Below are positions 32,721 to 47,900 of a DNA stretch of 64,000 bases, piece after piece; position 1 is the first letter of the stretch, and each line of letters begins with the position of its first letter. Where the stretch lies: contig MU004193.1 of NCBI GenBank assembly GCA_010093605.1, forward strand, positions 1,185,520 to 1,249,519. Reading direction: 5' to 3'. A program made the translations under genes and the position numbers. A model generated the notes under the pieces. The model was not told where the DNA came from and searched no databases. It saw only the letters and a program-made list of their open reading frames with translations. This DNA comes from Lophium mytilinum (Eukaryota; Ascomycota; Dothideomycetes; Mytilinidiales; Mytilinidiaceae).

Positions 32721-35700
32721 ATGCGGGTTAGTAAATATATAATCTTCTTGCGTATAGTAGCGGCGTATATTTTAGATCTTAGTAGTAGTAGAAGGTCTTT
32801 CTAATATCTATATTAATAATTATAGATTAGAATATACTTAGTAGGGTAGGTATTAAAGTGCAGCTTATATATATAATTAGTGCTACGCTGCTAGTAATAT
32901 TAAGCGTATTTATAGATATATTAACTTAAAGTCTATAGCCCTTATATAGCTATACTACTATGCCTTCTTTACCTCTAGAGTATTTAAAGCCGCTTTTATC
33001 TAGAACCGCGGGTACTATAAGCTTCTTATACTAGTAAATAGTTAGTAGATATAGGTAGGGAAGTAGTAGATAGACTTATATAGGCCTAATTCTTAATAAA
33101 GAAGCTCTTAGAGCTGTTTCTATAGGCCTTCTTTACTACCTCTAGTATAGTCTTTATCTCTAGCTTATTAGACTAGCCGCCCTTTATATTACCTAATTCT
33201 TAACTTAGAACTAGGTATAGTAAACACTTATATATAGACTAGATAAGTATATTATATTTAACCTTAAAGTTAGTAATATCTTTCTAAGGGCGCTAGAGAA
33301 ATATAGTAGCTTTCTTTAGGTTATCTCTACTATATATAGTGTATAGCGCTTTAAAGTAGTCTATATAGCTATTAATATAGATGGTAATAGTAAGGTCCGC
33401 CAGTCTATTCTAGTAGACTACTATCTACTCTATTATAGTAGTAGAGTTATAGTAACTTAGGCTATTAAGCTATTAGTAATATAGTAAGAAAGAGTATAGT
33501 AAGGCTTATATATAAGAGTAAGGTTAGAGTTAGGTTTTACTTACTAGCCTGCTTAGTTATTAGCGGAGGAGGTAAAGGTTTTTGCTAGCTATAATATAAT
33601 GCGCGCCTACTGGGTAAAGCGGGTTTATAGCCTTAGCTTAGGTAATAGATAACGCTATATAGCCTAAGGAGTTAGATAGTTAAGATAGACTTTATACTAT
33701 TATAAGAGGGCGATAATCTCTAATTATAATTAATTGTATTAAGCGTTAGAGGTAATAGAGTAGAAGCCGCGGGCAACACCGGGCTCTATAAAGGGCGGTC
33801 TTCTAGTATTAGGGCCTAAAGGTAAAGAATAATGTATGCTACTTTAGAATTAGAGAAAGAATTTAGGTCTATTAGATAGGGTAGTAGGTCTACTAATAAA
33901 ATGCCTTTTAATATTATTAGGGATGCAGCCCCTAATATTAGCTACCCTAGGTATTACTTTAAATAGTTTATAGAGTGTAAATCTTAACTAGTATAACTAA
34001 CTTATATATACCTACGCAGTATTTAAATAAGTAGTAGCCCTGCTTAATAAGAAGGGGTATAATAAAATTAAAATAGGTAAGATAATATAAGTAGCGGGCT
34101 AACTCTAATTATAAAAGGGAGATATATATAATCTCTAATTATAATTAATAATCTATAAAAGAGAAGGGTTAAGCGCACAGGTAGTAAGAAAAATTAAATT
34201 ACTAGTAATTAACTTATATATTAATATTTTTAAAACTCTATTATACCTTATACTTAAATATAGACGCTATTATAGAATAAACTACTATATTTAGGGGTCT
34301 AGACTAACTATATATACTGCCTACTATATAACTTAAGCACGCTTAAGAGGAGCCTTCTACCCGCTATCCTCTATCTCTATATTATCTGCCTCTATCTCCG
34401 CTTTAGTATTGCCTACCTCGCCTGCCTCCGTCTCTATATTCTTCTTCTCCGTGTTATCTGCATTAGGCTTAAATTCTAACTTAAATGCTTTACTTATCTC
34501 TAAATTAGTTTTATAGTTAGTAAGTTCTATTATATATAGATTAACTAAGTACTAAAAGTCCTCTAGATTAAAAGGCTTTAGTAGGTTATAGTCTAACTAT
34601 TATTTATTATTAATAACATATTATATATAAATGTTGCTTAAGAGGTTTTAAAGTATTATTAACTAGTTAACTATATTTAGTTAGAGCGGGTCTAGACTAG
34701 TATACTTATCTATAAGGCTAGCGGATCCGTAATCTATATATATTATAGTAGAAGATAATAGTTATAGGCTAAAGTATTTATTAGTATTTAGGTCTATATA
34801 GTAGACGCGACTATATATATAGAAGAATTTTAAAAGGGTAAAGGTTAGTATCTTACCTAGTAACGCGTGTATATAAGTATTATAGATAATAGAGTCTTAA
34901 TAGTATTACCTAAATAGCTAGAAAAGGGATATTATATTAGCAGGTATCTATAGAAGAGGGGGTGCTTACTTACCTCTTTAAGTAGGCTAATACTCGCTAA
35001 CTCTTCTAGATAATTTATCTTAGTATTATATCTTATAGCGTAGAGCTATAAGAGAATTACATTCTAACTATATATAGATAGGTGCAGCTTTAATTAATAA
35101 AATGCTTATTCTATTAGCTTAGTATTATTAGCTAGAATATTATATAGCTTGCGGGTGTTAGTTTAATAGAGCTAAAATATAGAGTATTATTACTAATATA
35201 CTTAAAGTTATAGAGGTAGAAGATATCCCCCTCTTTAGATATATACGCTCTAGTAAAGGTAGAGGGTATCTTATAGTCCCAATCCAGTTTAGAGAGAGGT
35301 TTATCCGCGTCTAACTAGACTAGAATAGGTAAGTATAGTTTAAGTATATTAAGGTCTATACCTTACACCTCTATCTTATAGTATTAACCTACTAGAAAGC
35401 GGTTTATAACTTAACTATAGCCTAGAACCTCTAGCATAGATAATATGCTTACTGTAGGCGCTATTTAGGGTTAATTACTATAAAGTATTAAGAAAAGAAA
35501 GTAATTAGGGGGTAGTAAGTTTAAGTAGCCGGTAAATTTAATTAGGCGGCCGTTATTAGTAAAGGGAAATAGGTAAAGATAGCAACATGTAATTTTAAAA
35601 AGTAAAGTAAGGCAGCGCTAGTAGGGTATACTAGCGTTACCTAGTATTATAGAAATTATATAAGAAAGTATATAGTTATTATCTTGCGTTAATTAGCCTT

Positions 35701-38700
35701 AGAGGTTGATAAAGCTAAATAATGCTTAATTATCTCTTAATAGTAGGGAAAAATTAAGAATATCTTTCCTTACGGCCTTATTTCTACCTATACCGTTACT
35801 TACTAGTGCCATGGCCCTTCTTTACTGTACTGCTTCTTAGTATTTACTAGCTTAGTTACGGAAGAGAGGCGTTAGTAAGTGCTCTTACTCTTGCGCGCTT
35901 TACTAAAATCTCTACTATATCTTTAACTCTTAGGGCAGCTTTAATCTCTTTAGCGCAACCGCTAAGCTAGTACTACCTTATTACCTCTTATGCCTTTATC
36001 TTCTAGTCTTCTATATAGAGTGTATTATATTAATCCTAGTTAATATAGTTATTAATAAAAAAACGGGTGGGGTCTAGGCTAGAGGTAGCTAGTATAATAT
36101 ATACACTTTAGAGGACTTATAGTAGTAGATAGAATTAATATACTTCTAGCTTTTATTAGCGGCGGCTATTATTAGAAGCCTAAGAAGCTACCTCTACTAG
36201 GCTATAGATATAATATAGCTTCCTATTATTAATTAGCGCTAGAAGGTAAATAAAAACTCTAGAGTATACTACCTATAGGGTATCTTTACCCTTTAGAATA
36301 GGGTCTATAATAGTTACTATAAATTATAGCTACTCTACTAACCTTCTATTAGTAATACTAACGCGCGTCTTTCTATTTTTAGTATAGTTTAAGCTATACT
36401 CTTATACCTATAGATAGTTGCGTTACTATTCTTAGTTCTACTACTTAGGGTTGCACTATAGATTTTCTTTTATAAGGCTTTCTAGGTTCTTACTAGTACC
36501 TAATCGCTTCTAACATAAAATACCAGCGTAGAACTTAAGCTAGAGGTAGCTAACCTAGAATAGATTAGGGTTTAATATATCTAGGCTGCTAGGCTTAGTA
36601 TATTAGCCTTAGATCTTGCGCCTCTCTTCTTAAATAAATACGGCGGCGGCGGCTATAAAGTCTAGCTTCCAGCTTATATTAGCTATATACTTAATACTTA
36701 CTTTTAGATAGTATACTATTTAGCCTTTATAGAAATTATTATATCTAGGCTATTTAAAGTTTAAGATATTAATACTTTCTAATACTATTATCTATCACAT
36801 TAGCATATCTCTTATTACTACCAGTTAAAAATAGTAATATTAGTAGTTTAGTATATTATTTATAGCCTAGTTATTTATAAGTCTCTAGTTTAATTAGTAG
36901 ATCTAGGGTAGAAAGTCCTTATAGTTTATTAACTAATACTATAATTTAACTAGGTGTTAGTATTTTACTTCGCTATTTAAGCCGGTGTTATAGCTATTAA
37001 TGGCGCCGAATTTCTATATAAAATTAACGTAGTGCTGCATAATATAGAATTTCGGGTAGTAGAAGGCGTAGTTTCTATTCTTATTCCTAGGTCTAAATGT
37101 CCTAAATTTTAACTTATATATATTAATTTAAGCTATTACTAGCTCTATATACTTTAGTGTAGCCTTATTATACATCTTATACTACGCTAGAATAGTAAAA
37201 TTAAGCATTATACGGATAAATTAGAGCGCGTTTAGCGCCTTTACTTCTAGTAGCAGTACTACTACTACTATAAGCTAGCAGGCTATAGACTTTTATTTAG
37301 AGCTAGTATACTATAAAAGTTTACTAAAATTCTTCTTATTAAATATAGATAGACCTAGAAAAGGCGGCACATTCTTAAATTACTTATCTAGCTAGGTTAA
37401 GCTGCTCTTATTTTCTATTAGAATATAGGCATCTTTTCTTCTAATTACTAGGGTGCAGACCTCCGCTACTAGTAGCTAGACCTATTTAATAAGGTTGTAA
37501 ATAACGCCCGTAAATAGTTAGTATAGAATATCTATTATTATTATCTAGTAGATATTAGTATAGGGGTATTTCTAGGTAAAGTTATTTATAGAATATATAT
37601 ATAACTCTATATTAAGCTCTATAGCCTCTATATTATATAGCGCTTTATTTAGTAGAAGTTTTAAATACTCTTTATTATTGCGTTACTATTTAATCTAAAT
37701 AATAGTTAAGCGGTAAGACCTTATAGCGTGTTTAGTCTCTAGGTCTTCGCGTTAATATAATAGTACCTAGTATATAGTGTAGTGTTTTCTAAATTTAATA
37801 TCTATAAGTAGGCTCTATTTTTTATAATTAGCTATAATCCCGCATAATACTAGATAGCACCTTTAATTCTTACTATCCCCGCATTCTAGTATAATTCTAT
37901 TAGTAGTATATTCTATAATAGCTTATTTTATATTAGAAAACCGCTTAGTATTAGTAAGAATTTTACTAACACCTAAGAATGTAGCCTAAAGAGCTGTAGT
38001 ATAGCTAATACTTTAGGTAGTCTTCTTTATCCGCCGTGCTTAGTATAAAGCCTAGTAGTAGAGTACTAGGCAATATATTTAAGCGCCGCGTAGTTCTATC
38101 TAGGTTACTAATAGTTAGATAGACTAGCTATGCGCTCTTATTACTATAATATTAGGTAAGCTATATCTTATCTATAGAGAGTAAGATAGGTATTACTATA
38201 GCCCCCGCTAGAAGCTTTAACTAAGTCTACTACTACTAGTCTAATATATATAACTTAGTATATACCTACCAGCCTTCTATATTATAGACTTAAACTAGTA
38301 TAAATATAAGGTAATTATAGAAAGGGCGGTGTCTAATTAGGAATAATATAGCTGCCATTATATTAAAGTAGTATACTAGATGCTACTTTCTACTTAAGCT
38401 TTATTTTTTACTTAGGAAATACAGCATCTCTACTATATAGTTAGTATTACTAATACTATATCTAATTTCCTCTAGTTTACTATTCTATAAATTGCCCAAT
38501 ATAAATGTAAGAAAGTTAGAGAATATGCTCTTAAGGTAGATGTTATTAAATAGTAGATTAATATTATTCTTAGTGCAGCTAATCTGCTAAAGCTATAATA
38601 TAAAAGCATAGTTAAACGCTAATTAAAATAGATAGAAGGGGGATTAGTCCCTATAATAGAGTAACTAGTTAGTAAGCTTTAATGCCGCCTTTACGGGCGG

Positions 38701-40600
38701 GGGGGACGGCGGTCCCTAATAATACTTACGTCTACTATCTAGCATTAGCCTATCTAATAGACGCCCCTGCGGGCATGCCTAATTTAGTAGAGGGATATAC
38801 TTTCTCTTATAGTAATAACATGGATAATATTATTAGTTAGCCTTATTAGTGCGGAACATAGAATTTAGTAGCCTCTAGCGGGTTATTATATATTAAGCTT
38901 ATAGGGCCTCTATTTATAAAAGGCGGACTCTAGTACTCTTCTAGTTTACTAGAGATATATAGCTCTATTCTATTTATCTTATACTCTATCTTATTATAGG
39001 GGTTAGCTAGTAGGGGTAGACTTACTAGTAGTAATCTAGGCGTTCTAAATAATATCCCGTCTATTATCTAAATAACGCGGAGCATGCAAGACTAGATTAC
39101 GGATCTAGTAGTTCTAGTATTAGTAAGCGGGACCCGCTATAGTATTTTAAGAAGCTTTTTACAGCACGGTATATATTTATTTAGGGTGCTAAGTATTTAG
39201 AATAACTTATAGTAGTATCTATATTTAGTAGAAGGTATATACTCTATTTCTAGTTAAATTTAGTTAGCCCTATATAGAAACTTATAGATTATAAGTAATT
39301 ATTATAGATTATATTAGATTATAGGCTAGTATGCAGCACTTATTATTCTTTAATAGCACGCAACGTGTTTTAATAGGGGGCGGGCCATTCTATTAGCCTG
39401 GAACCTTAATGCATCTACACGTTAAAGACTATAGCTTACTCTTTTAAACCGCAACTCTAAAGCCTATATATAATTATTTCTATTATTTCTATATTCTTTA
39501 TAGCTAGTATAAATCTTTATAGTAGGTATAGTTTTAAGCGCGTACTAGTAGTTATATCTAGTTTCCCTAGTTCTAATAGCACAGCGTGTATTAAAAGTAA
39601 GTATTACCTCTTACTAATTTCTAGTATCTAACTTTCTACCGCAGTTACCGGCTATAGTAAAGAACTCTTAACTCTAGGCGAGTGCTATCTAGGTAATATA
39701 GAAGAAGATACTAAGTCTAAGCGCATTACTCCCTTCTATAAGGTAAGCGCTAGGCGGCGATATATTACTAGTCTAGTAGAATAGAGTTAACAGGCATCTA
39801 CTAAGGGTGCCAGCGTTATTAAAAAGATAGCTGCTAGGGTAAGTACTAGTTATAGAATAGCTATAAGATAGTAATATTAGATATGCATTAAGTAGCCTAG
39901 GTTAAACTCTACGTCTCTCTTAGCCGGCGCAAAATTAGATAATAGCTAGGAGGCGCTAGTTAGGCAGGGAGTTTTATAATATTACTAATTTGGCCGCTTA
40001 AGCCTCTTATATGCAGTAGAATTAGCGGCATATATATTAGTAATAACTGCGCTTAATAAGAATAAGGTAGATAGAGAGTAGATAACTTATAAGGACTAGT
40101 AAGTAGTAAGGGCGGAGGACTATCTTCTTATAGATTATAAGAGTACTTAAGCCTTTCTTTAATAGTCTATACCGCGCTATTAAAAGTAGGTTAAGTTCTT
40201 TAGCTACTTTTATAATAATACTCTAGTAAAACTCTAGGCCCTATTCTATACCGGGTTAATAGGAAAGCTAAAGGATTATTAAGCCCTTATTAATAGTACT
40301 AGAAATTAGGCTAGTAGATATTTAGCCCTAGAAAAATGTTAGCTTATAGGCTATATATATTACTATCTAGTATTTACATATATAATCTATAGTAAATATA
40401 ATAATAACTTAGTATTTTAAATTAAGTATATAGGTATAGAAGACTTCTAGATTACTAATACCTCTAAATTAGTAGCGGGGATGCTACCTTCTGTCTAAGT
40501 TGCCGGCGCCTATAACTAGTGCTAGTAGTAACTCTTATACTATAGTCTACCCGGGCCGCCCGCAGAATGTCTAATTATTTTTAATTATTATTAATTATTT
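32721..40600. other. Heavily RIP-mutated interior of the large element
   Basis: TA-rich throughout. Minus-strand stretches such as 35,950-36,650 and plus-strand stretches read as partial frames, but none long or clear enough to call. No motif recognised. Confidence 0.4.
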
Positions 40601-42448
40601 CTAATTATAGTAGCCCTCTACTACTTACTATATTTTAGCTAACGCTTTAGCTATATAGTTCTATATTCTCTAGCTAAGCTTATCTTCGCGCGGATTCTAT
40701 AGTCTATAATTATCTTACGCATTTAAGTTATTACTACTATTACTATCTCTATTAAGAAGCCTAGCGCAGTTCTTAAGGTCTAGAATAGCCTTATAGATGC
40801 AATTTAAGATAGTTAGCCACTAGCATATTAATTTATTATTGCCTAAGTATAGTATATAGGTACTATCTTAGTTAGTATTATTATCTTTGCCGGTATTATA
40901 CTTAGAGTAGAAGTTATTACTTTTATTATAGCTAAAGGCGGAGTAGTAATAGCTAACTACTAGATAGCTACTTACTTTATAATAGTTAATAGTGCTATTA
41001 GTAATTAGTTCTTAGATAAATATAGTAAAACCTCTAGCTATATAGCAGTCTATATAGAAGGTTAGACTATTAATATAGTAGACTTTAGCGGCGTCCTATT
41101 TATCCCCCTCCGCACTATTACTAGCCTTAGCCCGGCCAGCCTTAAACTTGTCTAGTACCTTAGCGTAGTACCTAAGGATATTCTTAATATTATATTTACT
41201 ATGCCCTCCCGGTCTACTAGTTATCTTAAAGTTATAAACTTACTTAACTGCAACCTATGCTAACTTAAATAGAAATAGAAACTAGTTAGAGCGGCCTTAG
41301 TAGGAAATATTAATAGTATATAGTCTCTCTAGCGGTGTGCAATTCTCTATTATTAGAACCCGGTGCTAATCTAGATATATATAAAGGGGCTTAGTTACAT
41401 CTATAAAGCCCTCTACTATATTATTTATTATATTTACTATATTTAGTATTATAGGTAATACTATAAGTATTTTAGTAGCTATATTATATAATATCTTATA
41501 AAACTCCTTATAAGTCTAGGCGTTAACCTGTTTCTATAATAAGTTAACTAGTATAGTACGCCGGGTAATATTTTTATATGCTATCTAAGTAGCATGCCGG
41601 CGCTTATTATCTAGACTTTACTTCTCTATATTAGAAGTAGTAACCTTAAAATAGAGAATATAATCTAGATCTATATACTTACTTAGATTATTAATAGAAG
41701 AGTAGGTATAGTAGTTACGCTAGGGCACTAGTAGGTTCTCTACTATTCTAATAAATAGTAGATTAGTTTAGGTAAGAAGTTTAGCCTTCTATAACTCTAG
41801 AAGCGGGGGTATAGTTTATAGTAGGTTTAGAGGCTACTTAAGGCTGTAAAATTCTCTAGCTTATACTTCTATAGACGCTAACTTCTCTAGAGTATCTAGT
41901 ATAGACGTAACTAGGTATATCTAGGCAAAACTATCTATTATTATAGCCTTAAACTTCTTATTAGTATAGATAGTATTAAGCGGAGAGTCTACTTAGCTAT
42001 AGAATATAATCTAGTATAGCTTATTAGTATATAGTAATCTAAATACTAGAACTATAAATATAAGCTATATTTATAAGGCCGGACTTCTATTAGCTAATTC
42101 TCTATAGATTATATATAAGATAATAGGTATATACTATTTAGAATATAGATTCTAAGGTAGACTAATATAAGACTTATACTTATCTTAGACCCTTATATAG
42201 TAAATAGCGTCCTGCATTAACCTCTTATAGGGTTCTACTAGCTTAGCGGGGGTAGCTAGTTAGGTTAGAATAATAGTAAGGAAGATAGGGACCTCCGCTA
42301 GCTCTTTACTAGCGGTCGCGTTAGTATTACACCTAATTATCCGGCCTCTAAATAAGGGCGGTAGATATTCTTCTAGAATCTTAAGAACCTTAAGAGTGCC
42401 CTTAATAGTAAGGTTATAGCGGTACTTAGGCTTATTTATAGAGGCCAC
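40600..42448 (-). pseudogene. RIP-killed minus-strand frame starting MASINKPKYRY, unknown protein
   Basis: An ATG at 42,448 opens 62 uninterrupted codons, the longest ATG-started frame left in the island apart from a low-complexity shadow. The frame continues past stops at Gln positions toward about 40,600, with readable segments such as ITSRPGGHSKYNIKNILRYY. Estimated original length is 600 residues. The family is not recognised. Confidence 0.4.
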
Positions 42449-43499
42449 CTTTTATAGTTTATGCATATCTAGATTAAAATAATAAGAGTAAGTATACTAT
42501 TATGCACCCGGTATATTAGTAGGTAGGCTAGGGCGCATTTAAGTAGAGATTCTAAATTAGCACTTAATTACAACTTACTTTAGTAGCTCTTAGTCTTATA
42601 GCGCCTTAGTAAGCTTTACCGCACGGGTGGCATTAGGTATAGTTATTAGAATAATAGTAAGAGTATAGGCATCTATTACCCCTATTTAGCCTTTTAAGAT
42701 TAGAATATTTACTATAGAATTAAGTTAGTATTTAGTATATCTCTAGCGCTTTTAGAGGTTGCTATATTTCTCTTTAAAGGTTACTATAGACTTAAACCCG
42801 TTAGTAGACTATATTATAGTTATTTAAGTAGTAAGTATCTTTTTAAGTTTTACTCTCTATAGTTTATTTAATTTATCTCTTATAACTAAGATTTCGCGTA
42901 TACTATATAGAAGATTAAAGAATTAGTTAGCGCCCTTAGAGTAGAGTTAGAAGAAGGGCTTAGTAGTAACCTCTCTATATATAGATTAGTCTATTAAGTC
43001 TAGATACTACTATATATAAGCTAGACTTACTACTTAGTCTCTATTTAAAGTATATTAGCCTTTACTATTCTAGACTATATATTACTATTAGGCCTAATAT
43101 ATTTAAATAGTTAGTTAGTATTAGTATAGGTAGATACGCTTATATTCTAAATAAAATAGTCGGGGTTAAAGGAGAGGCTATAATTTAATAGTAAGTAGGT
43201 TATTAAAAGAGTTCGGGGCTTTAGTCTAATATGCGCTAGTAGTATATTAGCTATTATTATAGAAGGTATAAGTTACTATAGTAGTAGCTACCTTCTAGAG
43301 GGTTAGAGTTAAGGCTAGTATAATATTAGGCTAATAATTAGATTAGAACTAAGTACTATTATATTTAGTAAGATATTAGTTGCGTTAAGAGGCTTTTATC
43401 TAAACGCGCATTTAATGGCTAAATTACCTAGTAGAATATAGATACTATATAGTAGTTAATTAGTCCCCTAAATATCTAAGTATCGCCCTATTATCTTTC

Positions 43500-44220
43500 T
43501 TATCTACTTCTAACCTGCCTCTACTAATTTTAAGCTATACTTAAGGGTTAGCCTTATAGCATACTATAATAGGTAAACCTAAGTATTACTAACTTATATA
43601 TATTCTAGAGGCGTAGCCTATAAAATGCAACTGCGTAATTCTACTACTTTTAGAAAGGCTAAATCCGCAAGAAAAAGCGCGCTAACCTAGTTATTAGAGC
43701 GCAAGCTGCAAGAGATAGAGAGAGAGCGGAAACTACTAAGTAGAGCCTTTAGAAAGCGCCGCCTAGAGTAGTAGAGGGCTATAAGAGAGAGAGATATATA
43801 GGCTAGTTAAATGCGGACTATAGTTAGCCTAGCGCCGGCGGGGGTAAGTAAGTAGATAAGAAGTATAATAAATATATAGGTAGGTAACGCTAGTCTTTCT
43901 AGGTAGATTAAAGTAGGCGTTCTCTATATAGAGGTAGTATACGCGCTAGTAGAGGGGCTAGAGGGCGAGGGTGCTTATTTAGTAAGAGAGAGAGTAGGTA
44001 AGTAAGCTATCCCGCGGTATAAGCTAAATTAGTAATACTTATAAGAAGGGTAGATAGTAAAAAGATATATAAATTAGTGCTACTATCTACTAGCTTATAG
44101 GGCGCAACTTTAGTAAATAATAAGCTACTATTAGAGGTAGAGAGGCGCGTAGTAGCTTAGGTAATAATAAGTAGTATAGTACCTTCTTAGGTAGCTATAG
44201 CTAACTTCTCTTTCTATTCT
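43500..44220 (+). pseudogene. RIP-killed plus-strand frame with basic coiled-coil-like segment
   Basis: Less mutated than its surroundings. Around 43,630-43,780 the plus strand reads MQLRNSTTFRKAKSARKSAL, then LLERKLQEIERERKLLSRAFRKRR, a basic, helix-forming segment. It lies upstream of, and on the same strand as, the helicase-like frame. It could be a separate small protein; function unknown. Confidence 0.35.
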
Positions 44221-44949
44221 AAGGATCTTAACCTATTAGCCGCTAATCTAGTAGAGCTTATAATACTAACTTAAATAATAGAGGGGGGCACCTATATATA
44301 GAAATTAGCCTTCCTTTCTATATTAACTAATCTAGGTAAGTAGAAGGTAATATAAGGTAGAAGTTATTACTAATCTATTAAGCGTTACTAAAAGCTAATA
44401 GGTATAGATAAATATTAAGGTAGAGGCTAATTATTACTAATTATTAGATAGTAGAGTTTTTTAAGCTATATAACTCTTTACTTCTATTATATTATAATAT
44501 AGCCTGTTTACTAATTACGCACTTAATTATGCGCTACTTTAAACTTTACCTTCTATCTAGCCTTTTAATTCTAATTCTTATCTACTATTCTTACCTATCT
44601 TTTCTCCCTTATCCTTCTCCTTCTCTATCTCTCTCTTTCCTCTTTCTCTTTTTCTTCTTCTCCCTCTCTTATACGCTAACTTTCTTCTCTATACCTTAGG
44701 CTTGCCTACGCTTGCTATATTTCTAGTACTACTCTATAAGTACTTCTTTAATAGATATTATACCTATTTAAAAGTATAACTAAGAGTAGCTACTTCTATT
44801 ACTAGCGCGCGCGGATTTATATATCTTCTACTACGGTTACCTTATTTTTTAACGCGCGTAATTCTAAGGTTAATTATACTATAAGTAGCATCTTCTATTA
44901 TAACTTTATAGGTAAGTAACTATCTTACTTATTACTTACTATTGCTATT

Positions 44950-47900
44950 TATCTAATATTATTAGCCTCCCGCCCGCCCTTACCTACATCGCTGTATAAC
45001 GCTATTCTATCTACTAACTCCGCCCCCTTCTATCTGCCTTTCTTATACCCTAACTTCTTATCTTATTTGCCTAATATAGCTAAAGGATTAGGTTAACGCA
45101 CTAGTTACTAACAACGCCTCCCTAATAATTAAAATAATAAGAAGTTTAACCTGGATAAATAGTTATTAAGCATAGACTCTAGTTAAGTAGACTATAATAG
45201 TAATTTAGAGCTAGATAAGCTAGATAACTACTGCAGCCGCCGGCCTCCCTATAGTAGCCGCTAATGCTTTAGACCTACTTAGGGGAAGACTATAATACCT
45301 CTAGTAGACCTACTACGTAATATATCTATATAGAGTAAGGCGGCATCTAATTTTACTAAGAACTTTAAAGGCTACTTAAGTTAAATAAATATTATAGCCG
45401 GCTTAGGTCTAGCTTCTAAGATATAGCGCTAGATAGAAGCTAACTTATTTATACTAATAGAGAACTCTAAAGTATACCTATAGGCAAAATATCTTTTATA
45501 ACTAGGCTAAAATAACTATAGTAAGAATAACGCCTACTTAGATACTTAGTCTAAAATATATACGCTTTTTATAGATATATAGAGTTATATATTTAAGAAG
45601 TTTTTTATATTAGCTAAGTAGAAGTAAGTATATTAGATATTAATCTAGCATAAAGTCTATAAGAAATATAAGATATAGGGCAGTATTATTAAAAGTAATA
45701 AGAAGCGGAAGTAGTTTAAGTTAGCCTTATCTATAAAGTTAGTTATATTAGTAGGCCTTAGCTCTCTAATAAAATCCCTAGATATTACTGCCTAAAATAT
45801 CCTATTTAAGCCCCGGCTATTATACACGGTCCTTGCTATAATATACTAGCTGCCGCAGTAGGAAAGTACTAGACGCCTTTTTACTCTCTATCTTATAAGG
45901 TCTAGCGGTAAAGGCCTAGAGCTAGAAGACTATAGCTTTATAAAGTTTCTAGAAGCTATTAATAGAACTTTTATAGACTTTAACCCTCTAGAGCACGTTA
46001 TTATAGTTAATAGAATCTAGAAGTTAATAGAGAATAACTTCTATCTAACTATACTATTAGAGGAAATAAAGAGTATATCTAAAGAGATAGTGCTTAGTTT
46101 TATAGTAAAGGGCCTTAATATTAGAAAGGTAATATCTAAACTTAAGACTAGACATATATTAATTATTATTAATTATTAAATATTACTACTAACTAATATA
46201 TAGCTAGGTCTGCACTTTCTTAAGTCTCTGCTCTCTAGTATCTGCCCGGCTAAGAAACGCCCCCGCCGTAGTAAGCCTAAGGCTGCTGCGGCTAAGGGTC
46301 TACCTAAACCTACCGCCGCCAACACTCTAGATAAAATAATTATTAACTTAACTATAAGTCTAGATATACTTATAGCTAATATAGATAGGGTTAATTCTAC
46401 TATAGAGTAGGATAAAGGGAAGAAGTAGAAACAGCTAGTAGATACAGTAAAAGAAGAGAAAGAAAAAAAGGAGAAAGAGCTGGTAGAAACAGCGAAAGCA
46501 GAGAGAGAAAAGAAAGAGAAAGAGAAGAAGGAGAAAGAGTTAGCGGAGAAAGAGCTGGCGGAGAAAGCGCTGGCAGAGAAAGCGCTAGTAGAAATAGTAA
46601 AAGTAGAGAAAGAAAGAAAGAAGAAAGAGATAAAGAAGAAAGAGATAAAGAAGAGAGAGCTAGTAGATATAGCAATAGCGGAGAAGGCTAAGAAGTAGAT
46701 AGAATAGAAGAAGAGAGAGCTAGCTAAAACCGCGACTAAAGAGAAAGTAAAGAGGTAGAAATAGCTAGAAGAGATAGCGGAGTAAGAGGAATAAAGAAAG
46801 TAGAAACTACTAGTAGAGAAGAAGGTATAGAAGCTATAAATAGAAAAGAAAGTATAACTACTCTAATAGATACTTAATATTATCTAGCTATATACTAAGT
46901 TAATGCGTAATTCTATTTAGCCTAGTATTATCTATAATAAGGTTATATAGTAGCTTAGGGCGCTTAGGCCTAGAACTACTTAGTATCTAACCGCCTAAAA
47001 ATAACTCTATGCGCTTATAGTTGCTGTAGAGAGCGGCTAGACTATTTCTAGTAATATCTAAATTACGGGGGATATAGTAATTAGTAGTATTAATATTATA
47101 GCTATACTTAAATTTAATATATATAGTCTTAGCGAGACTAGACCCTCTATAGATATAAATAAGATAATTATAGCTAATATAGAGGAGGTAGATACTATTA
47201 ATATTACTACTATAATAGCCCTAATATTAAGCTCTATAAAGAATATCTTAGTAGTAGTATTTAAAAAGGTGCTATAGTTTTTTAGTTTACCTTTAATATA
47301 TAGGAATTTTTCTAGTAATATAACCTTTAAGCTGCTAGAAATAACTACTAATTTAAAGATGCGTGCAGCCCTATACTAGGTAGCCGGGATATACAGCATT
47401 ATTTAAGGTCTTGCTAGTAGGGCGCGTAGGCTAATTCTTATAGACCCCCCTAGAATAGGAAAAACTCTATAAATATTAATAGCATTTACTACTTATGCTA
47501 GAGAGGCTAGTACTAATACTCTATATTCTAGTAGCGTTAAAGGCTGCATTATTTAGCTTACTAAGAAGAGTCTACTAAATTAGACCTATAAGAAGGTAAA
47601 ATACTAGCTAGATATTAAATATAAGAATAAGAATTTTAAGGTTTCTAGCGGAAGACTTTATATCCGGCGCGTATATAAAAGTATTATGGAGGGTAACCTT
47701 ACCCCTAAAGACTAGAAGAACCTTAGGCCTATCTATTAAGAAATAAATAGTCGGGTGTAGTATAAGCTAAATCTAAGAGTAAAAATCTACCTTATTATTA
47801 TAAGCGCGGAGACCTTTAATAAAAAATATAATAAGAATTTAAACTTACTAGAGACCTTTATAATATTTTATAACCTATTATATAGTAATAAAGTAACCCC

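Noticed and set aside
46400-46675. 91-codon minus-strand open frame rich in Leu and Ser
   Set aside because: It is the antisense of the Glu/Lys-rich coiled coil of the helicase-like frame; low complexity keeps it open.
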